DNA from: Paenibacillus polymyxa
GTDB lineage: Bacteria; Bacillota; Bacilli; Paenibacillales; Paenibacillaceae
Assembly: GCF_001719045.1 (NCBI RefSeq)
Contig: NZ_CP015423.1
Coordinates: 2,972,501-3,036,500 of the forward strand
Reading direction: 5' to 3'
DNA: 64,000 nt
Shown here: positions 28,802 to 38,102 of the stretch, one piece after another
How positions within the stretch are numbered: position 1 is the stretch's first letter
Layout of the letters: every line of letters starts with the position of its first letter
Notes under the pieces: generated by a model
What the model was told of the DNA's origin: nothing
Database searches by the model: none
Seen by the model: the letters and a program-made list of their open reading frames with translations, nothing else
Translations under genes and position numbers: made by a program

Positions 28802-29623
28802 CTAATGCAGCCAATGACCGGGAATGCTTAGAGAAGGGGGCAGTTTGGTTTTACAATTGCCCTTAGCCGAATTTAATTGCGCCTGTGTAAGAAAGATACT
28901 TCCTTCCAGATTAGCCCCACTTAAATCAGCATCTCTAAAATCCGTACCGATCAAGTCTGTCATTCTCAGATCAGCCTCTCGCAGATCAGCAGCAATAAGT
29001 AAAACTCCTCTCAGGTTGGTACCTCTAAGATTAGCGCCTCTCAAATTGGCCCCGATAAGGTCTCTACTCCTGATTTTTTTACTATATTTATTGTGCTCCA
29101 CGTTTTTCTTAACTTTTTCTCGTACTAACTCACTTGTTTGTAAAAGTAAATCATTGACTAACGCCCTATGGGTTGGTACATGAAGATTTATGAGGGATTT
29201 TGGATCTTGATCCGTAAGCTGCTCGGTTTTCGCCATAGCTTTTTGTAAGTCTGTATAGATGGGTTGAGTTTCTTTTAAGTTAAGGGCTTCATTGAGGTAA
29301 TAAAGCATTTCATGAAGCTGTTGCATGATGGGAAATATATTGAACATTTCCTCAGCTATTGCCGGATCGTCTCGCCAGCTTTTTCCCTTGTATGTAACTT
29401 GGGAAACTTTTTGACCTGCTCCAAAGCAATCATATACCGTACAGCCTCGCAAGCCGTTGTTTCTTAGATTCTTATGAATATCACAACGATAATCCGCATT
29501 GAGGTTTTGACAAGGGGTTCCTCCATCCTTATTAAAAGCAAAATCAGCTGATTTTGCATAAGGCAAGGCTACACAGCATAAACCAAAACATTGTTCACAA
29601 TTTGCACTATACAATAAACACAC
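28802..29623 (-). CDS. Pentapeptide-repeat protein with Cys-rich N-terminal domain
   Basis: A 273-residue protein of two parts. The N-terminal 70 residues hold nine cysteines (CEQCFGLCC, TPCQNL, YRCDIH, RGCTVYDC), an arrangement like metal- or cluster-binding YkgJ-type domains. A helical linker follows. Residues about 189-250 are A(D/N)LRG pentapeptide repeats (about 12) that should form a short right-handed beta helix. Start appears to be GTG at 29623 with AAAGGATG upstream. Pentapeptide proteins can mimic DNA or act in resistance, but no function can be assigned here. Confidence 0.85.
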   Translation of the reverse strand: MCLLYSANCEQCFGLCCVALPYAKSADFAFNKDGGTPCQNLNADYRCDIHKNLRNNGLRGCTVYDCFGAGQKVSQVTYKGKSWRDDPAIAEEMFNIFPIMQQLHEMLYYLNEALNLKETQPIYTDLQKAMAKTEQLTDQDPKSLINLHVPTHRALVNDLLLQTSELVREKVKKNVEHNKYSKKIRSRDLIGANLRGANLRGTNLRGVLLIAADLREADLRMTDLIGTDFRDADLSGANLEGSIFLTQAQLNSAKGNCKTKLPPSLSIPGHWLH

Positions 29624-29732
29624 ATCCTTTTACTGGCACCTATTAAATGTAATATTACCAAAAAAAGATGGGGTATAGTATATTGTTTTTTCATAGACTT
29701 CTAGAGTCTGCTGGATCGTTTAGAGAAGAAAT

Positions 29733-30125
29733 CTAGTCTTTTGCCAGGTTCAATTGCCATGAGACTCCGTATTTATCTTCAACCCACCCAAATTGTTGGC
29801 TTACGGGAGAGGCTTCAAGGGGCATTAGAACTCGGCCTTCCTGAGATAGCTGGTCAAACACGCTATGGATTTCTTCTTCCGAATCACAAGTGACGAATAG
29901 CGATAGAGCTGGGGTAAAAGGGTGTTTGTCCTGATGGTTATAGTCTATAGCCATAAAAGTTTGCCCTTTGAGGTTGAATACGGCATGTAACACGGTCCCA
30001 TCTTCCTGATGAAAAATGCTCATGATACCAGACGGTTTAAATACAGAGGTATAATATTGCATGGCTTCTTCTGCTTGACCGGAGAACATGAAAAATGTTG
30101 TGATTTTTGGACTGGAATCATGCAT
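29733..30125 (-). CDS. VOC-family (PhnB-like) protein
   Basis: A 130-residue single-domain vicinal-oxygen-chelate protein. The start KITTFFMFSGQAEEAMQYY and the end QFGWVEDKYGVSWQLNL are characteristic of the PhnB / 3-demethylubiquinone-like subgroup. GGGAG precedes the ATG by 9 nt. Family members range from glyoxalases to resistance proteins, so substrate and even enzymatic activity are unknown. Single gene. Confidence 0.9.
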   Translation of the reverse strand: MHDSSPKITTFFMFSGQAEEAMQYYTSVFKPSGIMSIFHQEDGTVLHAVFNLKGQTFMAIDYNHQDKHPFTPALSLFVTCDSEEEIHSVFDQLSQEGRVLMPLEASPVSQQFGWVEDKYGVSWQLNLAKD

Positions 30126-30247
30126 GAGATCAACTCCCTAGATTGTATCGTAGATGATAACATCTTTCCTCTTTTTTAATAGAAATATTCAGCATTAGAG
30201 AAGTGCTTCATGAAGATGTACACACGTGAAAGGAGAAAGACAGGATA

Positions 30248-31294
30248 ATGGACGCGACAGCAAGACTTATGGATATGTTCGGCTCAGCTAAGAAGCTGGA
30301 TGCCAGCATCATTTCTGCCTATACGGATGTGGTTGCCCAATATGGGACAGTGGAAGATGCGAGGGAGTTATATAGGCTTTTTGTAGAAGATCCCCATCAT
30401 TATATCCGGGGGTTGCTCCTTCAGCCGATCATGAGATGCGGGGATGTTACTTTGGCGCAGGATATGTACGAGCGTTACGTCCGAAATCAGGCATCCCCAG
30501 AACATATACCTGACGGTGTGCTGTATGCGCTAGGTTATTTGGGTTATGTGGAGGCTGCTGCTGATCTCGTCGCTTTGGTGAACGGACCGTATGGAGCTGT
30601 GTCTGTGGATGCCTGTTTAGGACTGGTACATCTTCCATGCGAACCGTATCGTGAGAAACTGGCGGCTAAATTGGAAAAAGCGCTAGATCAGAATTTGTTT
30701 AATGAATTCTTACCTCTGTTAAGCTTCAAATGCACGACTGAAGATATGATTCCGCGATTGGTACATTGGGGAGAGCAACATGCTTCCGTAGACTGTAATG
30801 CAGGAATTATTGCTGGAATCGCATTGTTTGGAGAAGGGCAGAAGGATACGATTCGATCTATCCTGTGGAATCCGTTTTGGGAGGCTCATGGAACGGCTAC
30901 AGGCAGTTGTGTGTGGTCTTATTTTGCTATGCAGCATGTAGGACTAACCTTTAGGGAACTTGTTCAGGATATAAAAAGCTACGATACATCCAAAGAAGAT
31001 GTACAGACATTGGAATACCGTTTGGACGTGCTATATGAGATGTTGGAACTAAAGCTAAGCTATACAGCCCGACCGATCCGGTTCGCTCGTAGCAATGAGG
31101 AATCATTTGGTCAGCTATATAGCGATTTGTTTAGCTGGTCTAATGAACATCACGATGACTCTATTATAGGCTGGATGAATGAACAGTTGGGGGTTGAGCA
31201 CCGACTACTGGAACGGTATTATGAGCTAAGGAAACGAATCGAGATTAAAATGGTGCATGAAATTGAGCTGGAGCATGTTCAGAAAGGGAGTTAA
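30248..31294 (+). CDS. Hypothetical protein, helical-repeat type (348 aa)
   Basis: A soluble protein of 348 residues with no signal peptide. The pattern of short amphipathic helices (ARELYRLFVEDPHHYIRG, LAQDMYERYVRN, VLYALGYLGYVEAAADL) suggests a HEAT/ARM-like solenoid. GAAAGGAG lies about 13 nt before the ATG at 30248. I do not recognise the family. There are no catalytic motifs. It is flanked by unrelated genes and appears to be monocistronic. Confidence 0.8.
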   Translation: MDATARLMDMFGSAKKLDASIISAYTDVVAQYGTVEDARELYRLFVEDPHHYIRGLLLQPIMRCGDVTLAQDMYERYVRNQASPEHIPDGVLYALGYLGYVEAAADLVALVNGPYGAVSVDACLGLVHLPCEPYREKLAAKLEKALDQNLFNEFLPLLSFKCTTEDMIPRLVHWGEQHASVDCNAGIIAGIALFGEGQKDTIRSILWNPFWEAHGTATGSCVWSYFAMQHVGLTFRELVQDIKSYDTSKEDVQTLEYRLDVLYEMLELKLSYTARPIRFARSNEESFGQLYSDLFSWSNEHHDDSIIGWMNEQLGVEHRLLERYYELRKRIEIKMVHEIELEHVQKGS

Positions 31295-31429
31295 TCGTAT
31301 CAGGAAATAAGAATTTTTGATGTAAAAGGACGAAATGGCGGAGTTTGGCGGCGATATGGGGATTCGCCCAGTCCGCGGGCTGATGTCCCGCATAGGATAC
31401 ATCAGCCTAGAACACAAGGAGTGAAACAC

Positions 31430-31894
31430 ATGTCTTTACTGCCACAAGTTCCTTTCGGAACGCAACCGGGTACTCCGGGTCCTTTCACGCCGTCAAGTCC
31501 TTCGATTCCACAATTTCCTGATATGCAGGATTCCTTCCCATCTCCGATAGGTCCGCCACCAGGCCCAGGACCATTTTCGCCACAGCCGTTCTCACCACCG
31601 CCGCAGGGGCCATTCGGTCCGCAAGGTGGGCAGCAAACTCAAGCACCAACTTCCCCACCACCGCAATTTACGCCACCGAAGCCGCTGGTTTCGGCGTATG
31701 CGGTTGACCCTGGAGCCATCTTTGGTTGTTTGTTCCGCAATACGTTTGTATGGCTGACGAACGGAGAGCGTTTCTGGATGTACCCTGTCTTTGTAGGCAG
31801 GACATCCGTAGCGGGTTTTCGGTGGAGTGGACGTTTTTGGTTTTATTATGGTGTAGACACTAACCGTATTGAGTCGTTTAGCTGTTATTGGTAA
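31430..31894 (+). CDS. Proline-rich protein with aromatic C-terminal domain (possible spore surface protein)
   Basis: A 154-residue protein. The first about 85 residues are almost entirely Pro, Gly, Phe, Gln and Ser; the last 65 form a compact aromatic domain (AIFGCLFRNTFVWLTNGERF, then a stretch with WMYPVFVGRTSVAG and FWFYYGVD). The aromatic domain resembles small Bacillus proteins often annotated as spore-surface or transporter-like, from memory only. ATG at 31430 is chosen (AAGGAG 8 nt upstream); the upstream in-frame ATG overlaps this site. No signal peptide. Function unassigned. Confidence 0.78.
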   Translation: MSLLPQVPFGTQPGTPGPFTPSSPSIPQFPDMQDSFPSPIGPPPGPGPFSPQPFSPPPQGPFGPQGGQQTQAPTSPPPQFTPPKPLVSAYAVDPGAIFGCLFRNTFVWLTNGERFWMYPVFVGRTSVAGFRWSGRFWFYYGVDTNRIESFSCYW

Positions 31895-31993
31895 TAGCGC
31901 AGCTTTAGGGAAGAGCGGGGCTTAACGGAATGATGGCTGATGGCACTGTCAAGAGAGGTAAATGGGTACATGAGGTAAGTGAAGCGAAAATAA

Positions 31994-32038
31994 AAAGACT
32001 GAGAGAGCGCTCATCGCGTTCCCCCAGTCTTTTTTTGC
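31994..32038. terminator. Bidirectional terminator
   Basis: AAAAAGACTG pairs with CAGTCTTTTT around an inner GAGAG/CTCAT segment; A-rich and T-rich flanks serve both converging genes. Confidence 0.8.
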
Positions 32039-32040
32039 TA

Positions 32041-34101
32041 TTAATCCATCCACCAACGTTTAAAATTGCCCCACCATGATTTCTTTTCGGCTTGTCGCTC
32101 CGCTTGGTCAGTTGGTGTTGATGCCGGTGGGTTATCTTGCCCCGACAGCGTCTCCTTCGGCTCCGTGCCGCTGACGAATACCTCCAGCCGCTTATCCGGG
32201 CTGTCCGGTGCAGCCAGTTTGCCGCTGGCCGGATCAATATAAGCGCTGACTACGCCGTCGGGGATAGGAAAGATTTTGGGCGGCACATTCTCCAGCGCTT
32301 TCTCCGTATATTGCGCAAAAATCGGAGCCGCCCGTCGGGCATCCTGTGTGCTGATGTCCTTGCCCTTGTCATAGCCAACCCAGACAGCGGTGGATAGTTC
32401 GGGGGTAAAGCCGACCATCCACGCATCGGTGTTGGTCGTGCCGCTCTTGCCGGCAACCGGGCGCTTGATCAGCTTCGCGACCCGGTTGCCGGTGCCGCCT
32501 TCTTCGAACACGCCTTCCATGAGGCGTGTAAGGACATAGGCGGAGGCGGGCTTCACCACCTGCACGGGCGCGGCTTGGGGCGCTTCGTACAGCGACCGCC
32601 CGGCCGCATCGGTGATGCGCAGCACTGCCACCGGAGCCACCTTTTGCCCGCCGCTGCCGATGACCGAGAAGGCGGAGGCCATCTCGAACGGGCTGACGGG
32701 TGACACACCCAGCGCCAGCGAGGGTACGGGCTTGAGCTCGCTTGTAATGCCCATTTTGCTGGCGAGGTCCATGACCTTGTCCGTTCCCACCTTCAAAATG
32801 GTGCTAACGGCATAAATATTATCGGACGCCGCAATTGCGCGCCGAAGATCTATTTCGCCCAAGTATTTGTCTCCAAAATTTTTGGGCTTATAGGTCTTGC
32901 GGTTGTTATCGTAGTGGAACAACGTCGGTCGGCTTTCGAACTTGGACGTACTCGTCAATTCGCCGGAATCCAGCGCGCTCAGATACATAATCGGCTTGAA
33001 AGCGGAGCCCGGCTGCCGGGTTGTGGCCAGCGCATGATTATATTGATTCCCGACATAGTTCGTTCCGCCGACCATGGCCTTGACATGTCCGTTGCGCGGG
33101 TCCATGGAGATTAACGCGGTTTCCAGTCCGTTGCTGTTCTTCATGCCTTCGTTTACAGCCGCCTCGGCTGCCTGCTGCATGTGCATGTCCAGCGTGGTAT
33201 AAATACTCAGTCCGCCATGCTCAAGCACCCCTTCGCTAATCCCAAGTTGATGAGTCGCCAGCTGGCGGACGTAATCGCGGAACCAGGGAGCGGTTTCCAC
33301 TGTTCGGCGCTGGCTCTCGGGCCGCAGGGCCAGCATTTCCTCATAGGCCTTGGTGGCTTCGGCCGGAGTAATCTTGCCGGTGAGCGCCATGGAGTCCAGT
33401 ACAATTTTCTGCCGATCCTTTGCATTTTTCATATGATTATACGGTGAATAGTAGGTCGGTCCTTTCGGAATACCCGCCAACAGGGCACTTTCGGCCAAAT
33501 CCAGCTCCTTTGCGGATTTACCGAAATACATTTGCGAAGCTGCTTCAATGCCATAGGCGCCGTGACCATAGTAAATTTCATTCAAATACATTTGCAGCAG
33601 CTCATTCTTGGTGTACTTCATTTCAAGCTGTGCGGTATAAATGGCCTCCTTGGCTTTGCGCGTCCACGTTTTCTCATGAGATAAGTACAGATTCCGTGCA
33701 AGCTGCTGAGTCAGCGTGCTGGCCCCTTGCGACATATCCCAGCGGGTCAGATTAACGATTACCGCCCGGCCCAGACCTTTGAAATCAAAGCCAAAATGAT
33801 CGTAAAACTTCCGATCTTCCACAGCCAGGGTAGCTGCAATCAAATCGGGTGAAATGTGATCAAGCTGGACCGGAATGGATTCTTTGCCTCCAGCAGAGAA
33901 AGTGGCGATGACTTGTCCCTGACTATCGAGCAGACGTGAATTCCGATCCGTATCCGCGAGCGGAAGGCTGGTCGTGTACAAATAGGCGAGCAGGATGCAG
34001 GCGGCGATGACCGTCAGAATAGTGAGAGACATCAGTCCCTGAAAGCATCGAAGCCAAAGCGGTTTACGCTTGGGGGATCGCCCGGTCGTATCGGTCATCA
34101 T
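32041..34101 (-). CDS. pbpG: Class A penicillin-binding protein (glycosyltransferase/transpeptidase)
   Basis: Bifunctional peptidoglycan polymerase of 686 residues. Order: cytoplasmic basic tail, transmembrane anchor (about 20-45), glycosyltransferase family 51 domain with EDRKFYDHFGFDFKGLGRA and GASTLTQQLARNLYLS, then the transpeptidase with STxK-type SAFK (GSAFKPIMYL), SDN (AASDNIYAV) and KSGT (AGKSGTTNTDAWMVG). GGAGG is 4 nt before the first of two adjacent ATGs (34101, 34098). It lies divergent from speE, the neighbourhood of B. subtilis pbpG (ywhE), hence the symbol. The paralogue PBP1a remains possible. Confidence 0.93.
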   Translation of the reverse strand: MMTDTTGRSPKRKPLWLRCFQGLMSLTILTVIAACILLAYLYTTSLPLADTDRNSRLLDSQGQVIATFSAGGKESIPVQLDHISPDLIAATLAVEDRKFYDHFGFDFKGLGRAVIVNLTRWDMSQGASTLTQQLARNLYLSHEKTWTRKAKEAIYTAQLEMKYTKNELLQMYLNEIYYGHGAYGIEAASQMYFGKSAKELDLAESALLAGIPKGPTYYSPYNHMKNAKDRQKIVLDSMALTGKITPAEATKAYEEMLALRPESQRRTVETAPWFRDYVRQLATHQLGISEGVLEHGGLSIYTTLDMHMQQAAEAAVNEGMKNSNGLETALISMDPRNGHVKAMVGGTNYVGNQYNHALATTRQPGSAFKPIMYLSALDSGELTSTSKFESRPTLFHYDNNRKTYKPKNFGDKYLGEIDLRRAIAASDNIYAVSTILKVGTDKVMDLASKMGITSELKPVPSLALGVSPVSPFEMASAFSVIGSGGQKVAPVAVLRITDAAGRSLYEAPQAAPVQVVKPASAYVLTRLMEGVFEEGGTGNRVAKLIKRPVAGKSGTTNTDAWMVGFTPELSTAVWVGYDKGKDISTQDARRAAPIFAQYTEKALENVPPKIFPIPDGVVSAYIDPASGKLAAPDSPDKRLEVFVSGTEPKETLSGQDNPPASTPTDQAERQAEKKSWWGNFKRWWMD

Positions 34102-34380
34102 GCCACCTCCTTCCATAGTTGATGTTCTCAGTATAGTCAATCCGAAAGCGTCTATTCATCAGATACACACACGTATCTATTTTAAACAAGATTAAATCTC
34201 CAAATTGCTTTTGCAGCCCATTCAGGTATCACTTATAATGCAAAAAGTGTGAAATTCCAATGCGTTTGGTACAATAAATATAGCAAACTCGGCGTTTGCG
34301 TGTTGCTGATATAAGGAAAGTCAACGTTTATGCTACCGGATTGCCGGACACATACTTTGATCAGAAAGAAGGTTGGAATG

Positions 34381-35208
34381 ATGGACTTGTGGTTTACGGA
34401 GAAGCAGACTCCCTCTTTCGGCATTACAGCAAAAATCAAACAAACCTACGTCTCTGAGAAAACAGATTTTCAGGATCTGGCTATGATCGAGACTGAGGAA
34501 TTCGGCAATATGCTTGTTCTGGATGGCATGGTGATGACAACGGTTAAGGATGAATTTGTGTATCACGAAATGGTAGCACATCCGGCCTTGAATACACATC
34601 CGAATCCGAAGAAAGTTTTGGTTGTGGGCGGTGGCGATGGCGGCGTTATTCGTGAGGTCATCAAGCACCCTGAAGTAGAAAAGGCGGTATTGGTTGAGAT
34701 CGACGGTAAGGTGATTGAATATTCCAAAAAATATTTGCCTGAAATCGCAGGGAAGCTGGACGAGCCTAATGTAGAAGTGCTGGTCAATGACGGATACATG
34801 CATATTATTGAACACAAAAATGAATACGACGTCATTATGGTCGATTCGACGGAGCCGGTAGGTCCGGCAGCCCCGCTGTTTGAGCGCGGGTTTTACCAAG
34901 GCATTTTTGAGGCGTTGAAGGAAGACGGCATTTTCGTTGCGCAAACGGATAACCCTTGGTTCAAGGCAGACCTGATTCAGAAGGTCAACAAAGATGTGAA
35001 GGAAATTTTCCCAATTGTGCGTGTTTATGGTGCGAACATTCCGACCTATCCGAGTGGTCTTTGGACATTCACGTTGGGGAGTAAGAAGTATGATCCGCTC
35101 GAAGTAGACGAGACCCGAATTCCAGAAATGGACACCCGATATTACAGTCCGCGTCTACACAAAGCGGCGTTTGTACTACCTAAGTTTGTAGAAGATTTAA
35201 CGAAGTAA
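34381..35208 (+). CDS. speE: Spermidine synthase
   Basis: Transfers an aminopropyl group from decarboxylated S-adenosylmethionine to putrescine. The 275-residue product follows B. subtilis SpeE nearly end to end: [23 protein letters not shown], the nucleotide loop [26 protein letters not shown] and [15 protein letters not shown] at 34381 is chosen, with AGAAAGAAGG 8 nt upstream; 34378 is equally possible. There is no speB or speD immediately next to it. The usual partner speB is not in the window. A hairpin terminator follows. Confidence 0.97.
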   Translation: MDLWFTEKQTPSFGITAKIKQTYVSEKTDFQDLAMIETEEFGNMLVLDGMVMTTVKDEFVYHEMVAHPALNTHPNPKKVLVVGGGDGGVIREVIKHPEVEKAVLVEIDGKVIEYSKKYLPEIAGKLDEPNVEVLVNDGYMHIIEHKNEYDVIMVDSTEPVGPAAPLFERGFYQGIFEALKEDGIFVAQTDNPWFKADLIQKVNKDVKEIFPIVRVYGANIPTYPSGLWTFTLGSKKYDPLEVDETRIPEMDTRYYSPRLHKAAFVLPKFVEDLTK

Positions 35209-35217
35209 ACATTTTAA

Positions 35218-35283
35218 AAAGCGCCTTAGTGGTCTTTATTGCCTGTTTTTGGGTGGGAAAGAGCGCTATAGGCGCTTTTTTGT
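35218..35283 (+). terminator. speE terminator
   Basis: AAAAGCGCC pairs with GGCGCTTTT across a longer internal region, followed by T's. Confidence 0.6.
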
Positions 35284-35476
35284 GTTGGATAAGATTTGAA
35301 AAAGGCTATGAAAGCATACTGGACACCGGATTTCCTTTTAAGATAAAAGAAGGAAATTTAAGGGTGTGCGTAGAATATACAAAAAACCAGACATTTAACA
35401 GATTTGTAATGTCAACAGGAACGGTTTGGTTATGAAATACATAAATCGGCGATGTACCAAAGAGGGGGAAACTTTT

Positions 35477-36769
35477 TTGATCAGACGCTCTTTTTATTAC
35501 CTGTGGGGGTCTCAGACGATCTCCAACGTAGCAGATATCATCTACATGTTGAGTGTAGTGGTATTGGTGTTCAGTTCAAGTAATTCCTTAATGACGACAA
35601 TTTTGATTCCGTTGTTCCGATTGTCTGCTCAAGTGCTTAGTGGGCTCGTTGCACCAATCGTCCTCGGTCGATTTCGGCTGACACGAGTGTTGCTATTTTC
35701 CCAGTTTGGACAGTTTGTCATCTTTACGCTTCTGCTGCTTTATTTGTGGATCGTACCTGAGCAAAGGTCGTTTCTGTTTATTTTTGTGATGGTGTTCGGT
35801 ATGTCTTTCCTGGACGGCTGGACGAATCCTGCGCGTAATTCGCTTGTACCCCGTTTGGCTACTGGAGAAGGACTAATGCGGGCTAACGGCATGGTAGCGG
35901 TCAGTGATCAGGTGGTCAAATGTGCAGGCTGGGCGTTGAGCGGAATTATTGTGGCTTGGCTAGGTTCCCTGAATACGCTTGTGATTGCGTCTTGTTGCTA
36001 TCTCGTGGCTGTAACTGTCACATCCTTCATTCGTGATCCGCTGGATCAGAAGGAATTAAGTCTTGAAGCTTCGGATTCCTCAACAAATCTAGTAGAACCT
36101 GCAAAGGAAAAGGAAAAAAACTCCCATTGGAAAGAGCTTGGGGAAGGCTGGAAAATCATTTGGCACAACCGTCGTATTCGTTCTCTGATGATCGTCGATA
36201 GCGTGGATAGTATTGGGGGAGTCTCCTGGCTCGGCGTATTTATTTTAGCGTACGTCAGCCAAGTGCTGCATCGGGATGCGAGCTGGTGGGGCTTTATGAA
36301 TGCATCCTTTTTCTCGGGCATGATTTTAGGTGGATTGATTGTCGTTGGCTTGGTCAAGCGATTGCAAAAGAACAGCTTTTTATACATGCTTGGAGCGTTG
36401 CTGGTGTACGTGCTAATTACGGTTGTATTTGCACTGAATACCGTTCCGGTCGCGGCACTTATTCTTTTTGCTGTATCAGGCTTACCTGTTCAAATGGCAG
36501 GGATTATTCGCCGCACTTTGCTTCAAACCAGTGCACCGGCAGCTCAGCTGCCCAAAGTGATGGCGGGAATTGATGTGATTACAAATCTCGCTTTCGGTCT
36601 GTCCTTGTTATTTATGGGCTGGTATGCAGACCGTTTCGGTATGGTGCAGGTGTATTTGTTGGCTGCGATTATGACGACCATTGCTATCTTGATCGGCTGG
36701 TTGTACCGCAGGGATTTTCAGGAAAGTGAGCAAATGGACCATCCAACCGCTACGGGCGCTGGGATTTAA
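35477..36769 (+). CDS. MFS transporter
   Basis: Major facilitator superfamily permease of 430 residues with about 12 hydrophobic helices, including IYMLSVVVLVFSSSNSL, FVIFTLLLLYLWIVP and the C-terminal VYLLAAIMTTIAILIGWLY. The loop between helices 2 and 3 carries LGRFRLTRVLLFSQFGQF. Helices resemble the macrolide-efflux (MefA/YfmO-like) group, but substrate is unknown. TTG at 35477 is preferred because AAAGAGGGGG lies 8 nt upstream; longer starts lack a ribosome binding site. Confidence 0.9.
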   Translation: MIRRSFYYLWGSQTISNVADIIYMLSVVVLVFSSSNSLMTTILIPLFRLSAQVLSGLVAPIVLGRFRLTRVLLFSQFGQFVIFTLLLLYLWIVPEQRSFLFIFVMVFGMSFLDGWTNPARNSLVPRLATGEGLMRANGMVAVSDQVVKCAGWALSGIIVAWLGSLNTLVIASCCYLVAVTVTSFIRDPLDQKELSLEASDSSTNLVEPAKEKEKNSHWKELGEGWKIIWHNRRIRSLMIVDSVDSIGGVSWLGVFILAYVSQVLHRDASWWGFMNASFFSGMILGGLIVVGLVKRLQKNSFLYMLGALLVYVLITVVFALNTVPVAALILFAVSGLPVQMAGIIRRTLLQTSAPAAQLPKVMAGIDVITNLAFGLSLLFMGWYADRFGMVQVYLLAAIMTTIAILIGWLYRRDFQESEQMDHPTATGAGI

Positions 36770-36888
36770 AATTGGGGTTCTCGTTAGGCGTGACAGCATT
36801 CATTGGATGAGTACATAATTAAATGCAGGTGTAAAAGTGAACGTGACGATTAGGTAGAATAAAAGCCTGCAATTCTCCTCAATTTTGC

Positions 36889-36929
36889 AGGAACACCACT
36901 GGAATAACGTTGACGGTGGTGTTCCTTTC
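36889..36929 (+). terminator. MFS gene terminator
   Basis: AGGAACACCAC (36889-36899) pairs with GTGGTGTTCCT (36916-36926), then TT. Confidence 0.8.
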
Positions 36930-36984
36930 ATATCATATTAAATTAAATGGTATGTCTGTTGAGCAATATGTGCCATTCCTAATG

Positions 36985-37566
36985 TCAGGTCCGTTTGCTC
37001 GTGAGATATGTTTTGACGGCAGGAGGAGTGTAATTTGTAAATTGCCGTAGGATTCCTTGCGGAGTAGTATCCGTAACTACCATTGCACGATATTTTTCCT
37101 GCATAAATTGTTCCTGAGCCATACGATCAAACAAGGAAATAAGAGGATCGTAATAATGGTTAATATTTAAAAGACCGCATGGCTTTTCATGCAAGCCTAA
37201 TTGCGCCCATGTGAAAATTTCAAAGTATTCTTCCATTGTACCTGGGCCACCTGGTAAAACAATGAATCCGTCCGCAATCTCTGCCATTTTAGATTTTCGT
37301 TCGTGCATGGAATCAACAATGATTAATTCGCTCAGGCCATTATGTGCAATTTCACGGCTTTGCAAAAAGTGAGGGAGCACACCGATGACGCGACCTCCTG
37401 CATGAAGTGCCGCGTCAGCGACTGCACCCATTAAACCAACACTTGCTCCTCCATAAACCAGGCTTATTTCCTGTTCGGCAAGTGCCTTGCCCAGAGCAAC
37501 AGCATGCTCTCGATAAATCTCAGACGCTCCATTACTGGAACCGCAAAAAACAGCAATGCTTTTCAT
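36985..37566 (-). CDS. LOG-family (TIGR00730) nucleoside 5'-monophosphate phosphoribohydrolase
   Basis: Rossmann-fold protein of 193 residues of the lysine-decarboxylase-like LOG family. It starts MKSIAVFCGSSNG and shows the family motif PGGPGTMEE (FIVLPGGPGTMEEYFE) with the preceding ERKSKM segment. Characterised members release the base from nucleoside 5'-monophosphates (cytokinin activation in plants); the bacterial role is usually nucleotide salvage. ATG at 37566 has GGAGA 8-10 nt upstream. It lies 13 bp after the MazG-like gene; both act on nucleotides, which suggests a functional pair. Confidence 0.92.
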   Translation of the reverse strand: MKSIAVFCGSSNGASEIYREHAVALGKALAEQEISLVYGGASVGLMGAVADAALHAGGRVIGVLPHFLQSREIAHNGLSELIIVDSMHERKSKMAEIADGFIVLPGGPGTMEEYFEIFTWAQLGLHEKPCGLLNINHYYDPLISLFDRMAQEQFMQEKYRAMVVTDTTPQGILRQFTNYTPPAVKTYLTSKRT

Positions 37567-37579
37567 ATGAGATTCTCCT

Positions 37580-37894
37580 TTATGTATATCTTTTTGCAAG
37601 TTTTTGCTGGTGTGTTCGGAATATATCCTCCAAGGTGATGTCATACTTGTTGGCGATCACGATGAGATTACCCAGTACGTCTCCAAGTTCTTCAGTTAAA
37701 TGCTCCTTGTTCTCCTCGAATGAACCATCGATCTCATCAGGCCGGTCTCTGCCAATCTCCAGGGCGCGAATAGCTCTCGCAACCTCCCCGGTTTCCTCTG
37801 CCAAGAAACCAATTCGGACGAAGATATCTAAATCCGACCAGTTTCTCTCCTGATAATATTGCTTGACCCACTTTTGAAATTCATTAATATCCAT
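37580..37894 (-). CDS. MazG-like nucleotide pyrophosphohydrolase
   Basis: A 104-residue all-helical protein with the MazG metal-binding pattern EETGEVARAIR followed by EELGDVLGNLIVIANKY, i.e. paired acidic EExxE and ExxD motifs. It hydrolyses non-canonical or excess NTPs to NMPs. ATG at 37894 has GGGAGG 6 nt upstream. It is the first gene of a two-gene operon with the LOG-family gene. Confidence 0.92.
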   Translation of the reverse strand: MDINEFQKWVKQYYQERNWSDLDIFVRIGFLAEETGEVARAIRALEIGRDRPDEIDGSFEENKEHLTEELGDVLGNLIVIANKYDITLEDIFRTHQQKLAKRYT

Positions 37895-38024
37895 ATTCAG
37901 CCTCCCAACTGAAACCCACGCATAGGTGTTGGCTATACACAAACCATAAGGTTTAGATGAAACGGAAACGTTTGTTCGTGTTTTATTATATAATATAAGG
38001 GGGGATTTATCAAAGAGAAATTAA

Positions 38025-38060
38025 AAAGCCGTTTGCTTAAAAAGCAACCGACTTTTTTAA
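38025..38060. terminator. Terminator of the ABC exporter operon
   Basis: AAAGCCGTTTGCTT pairs imperfectly with AAGCAACCGACTTT; A/T runs lie on both sides. Confidence 0.7.
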
Positions 38061-38102
38061 AGAACGTTGACCTTAATAATGCGACCGTATCCGTTCAGTC
38101 TT

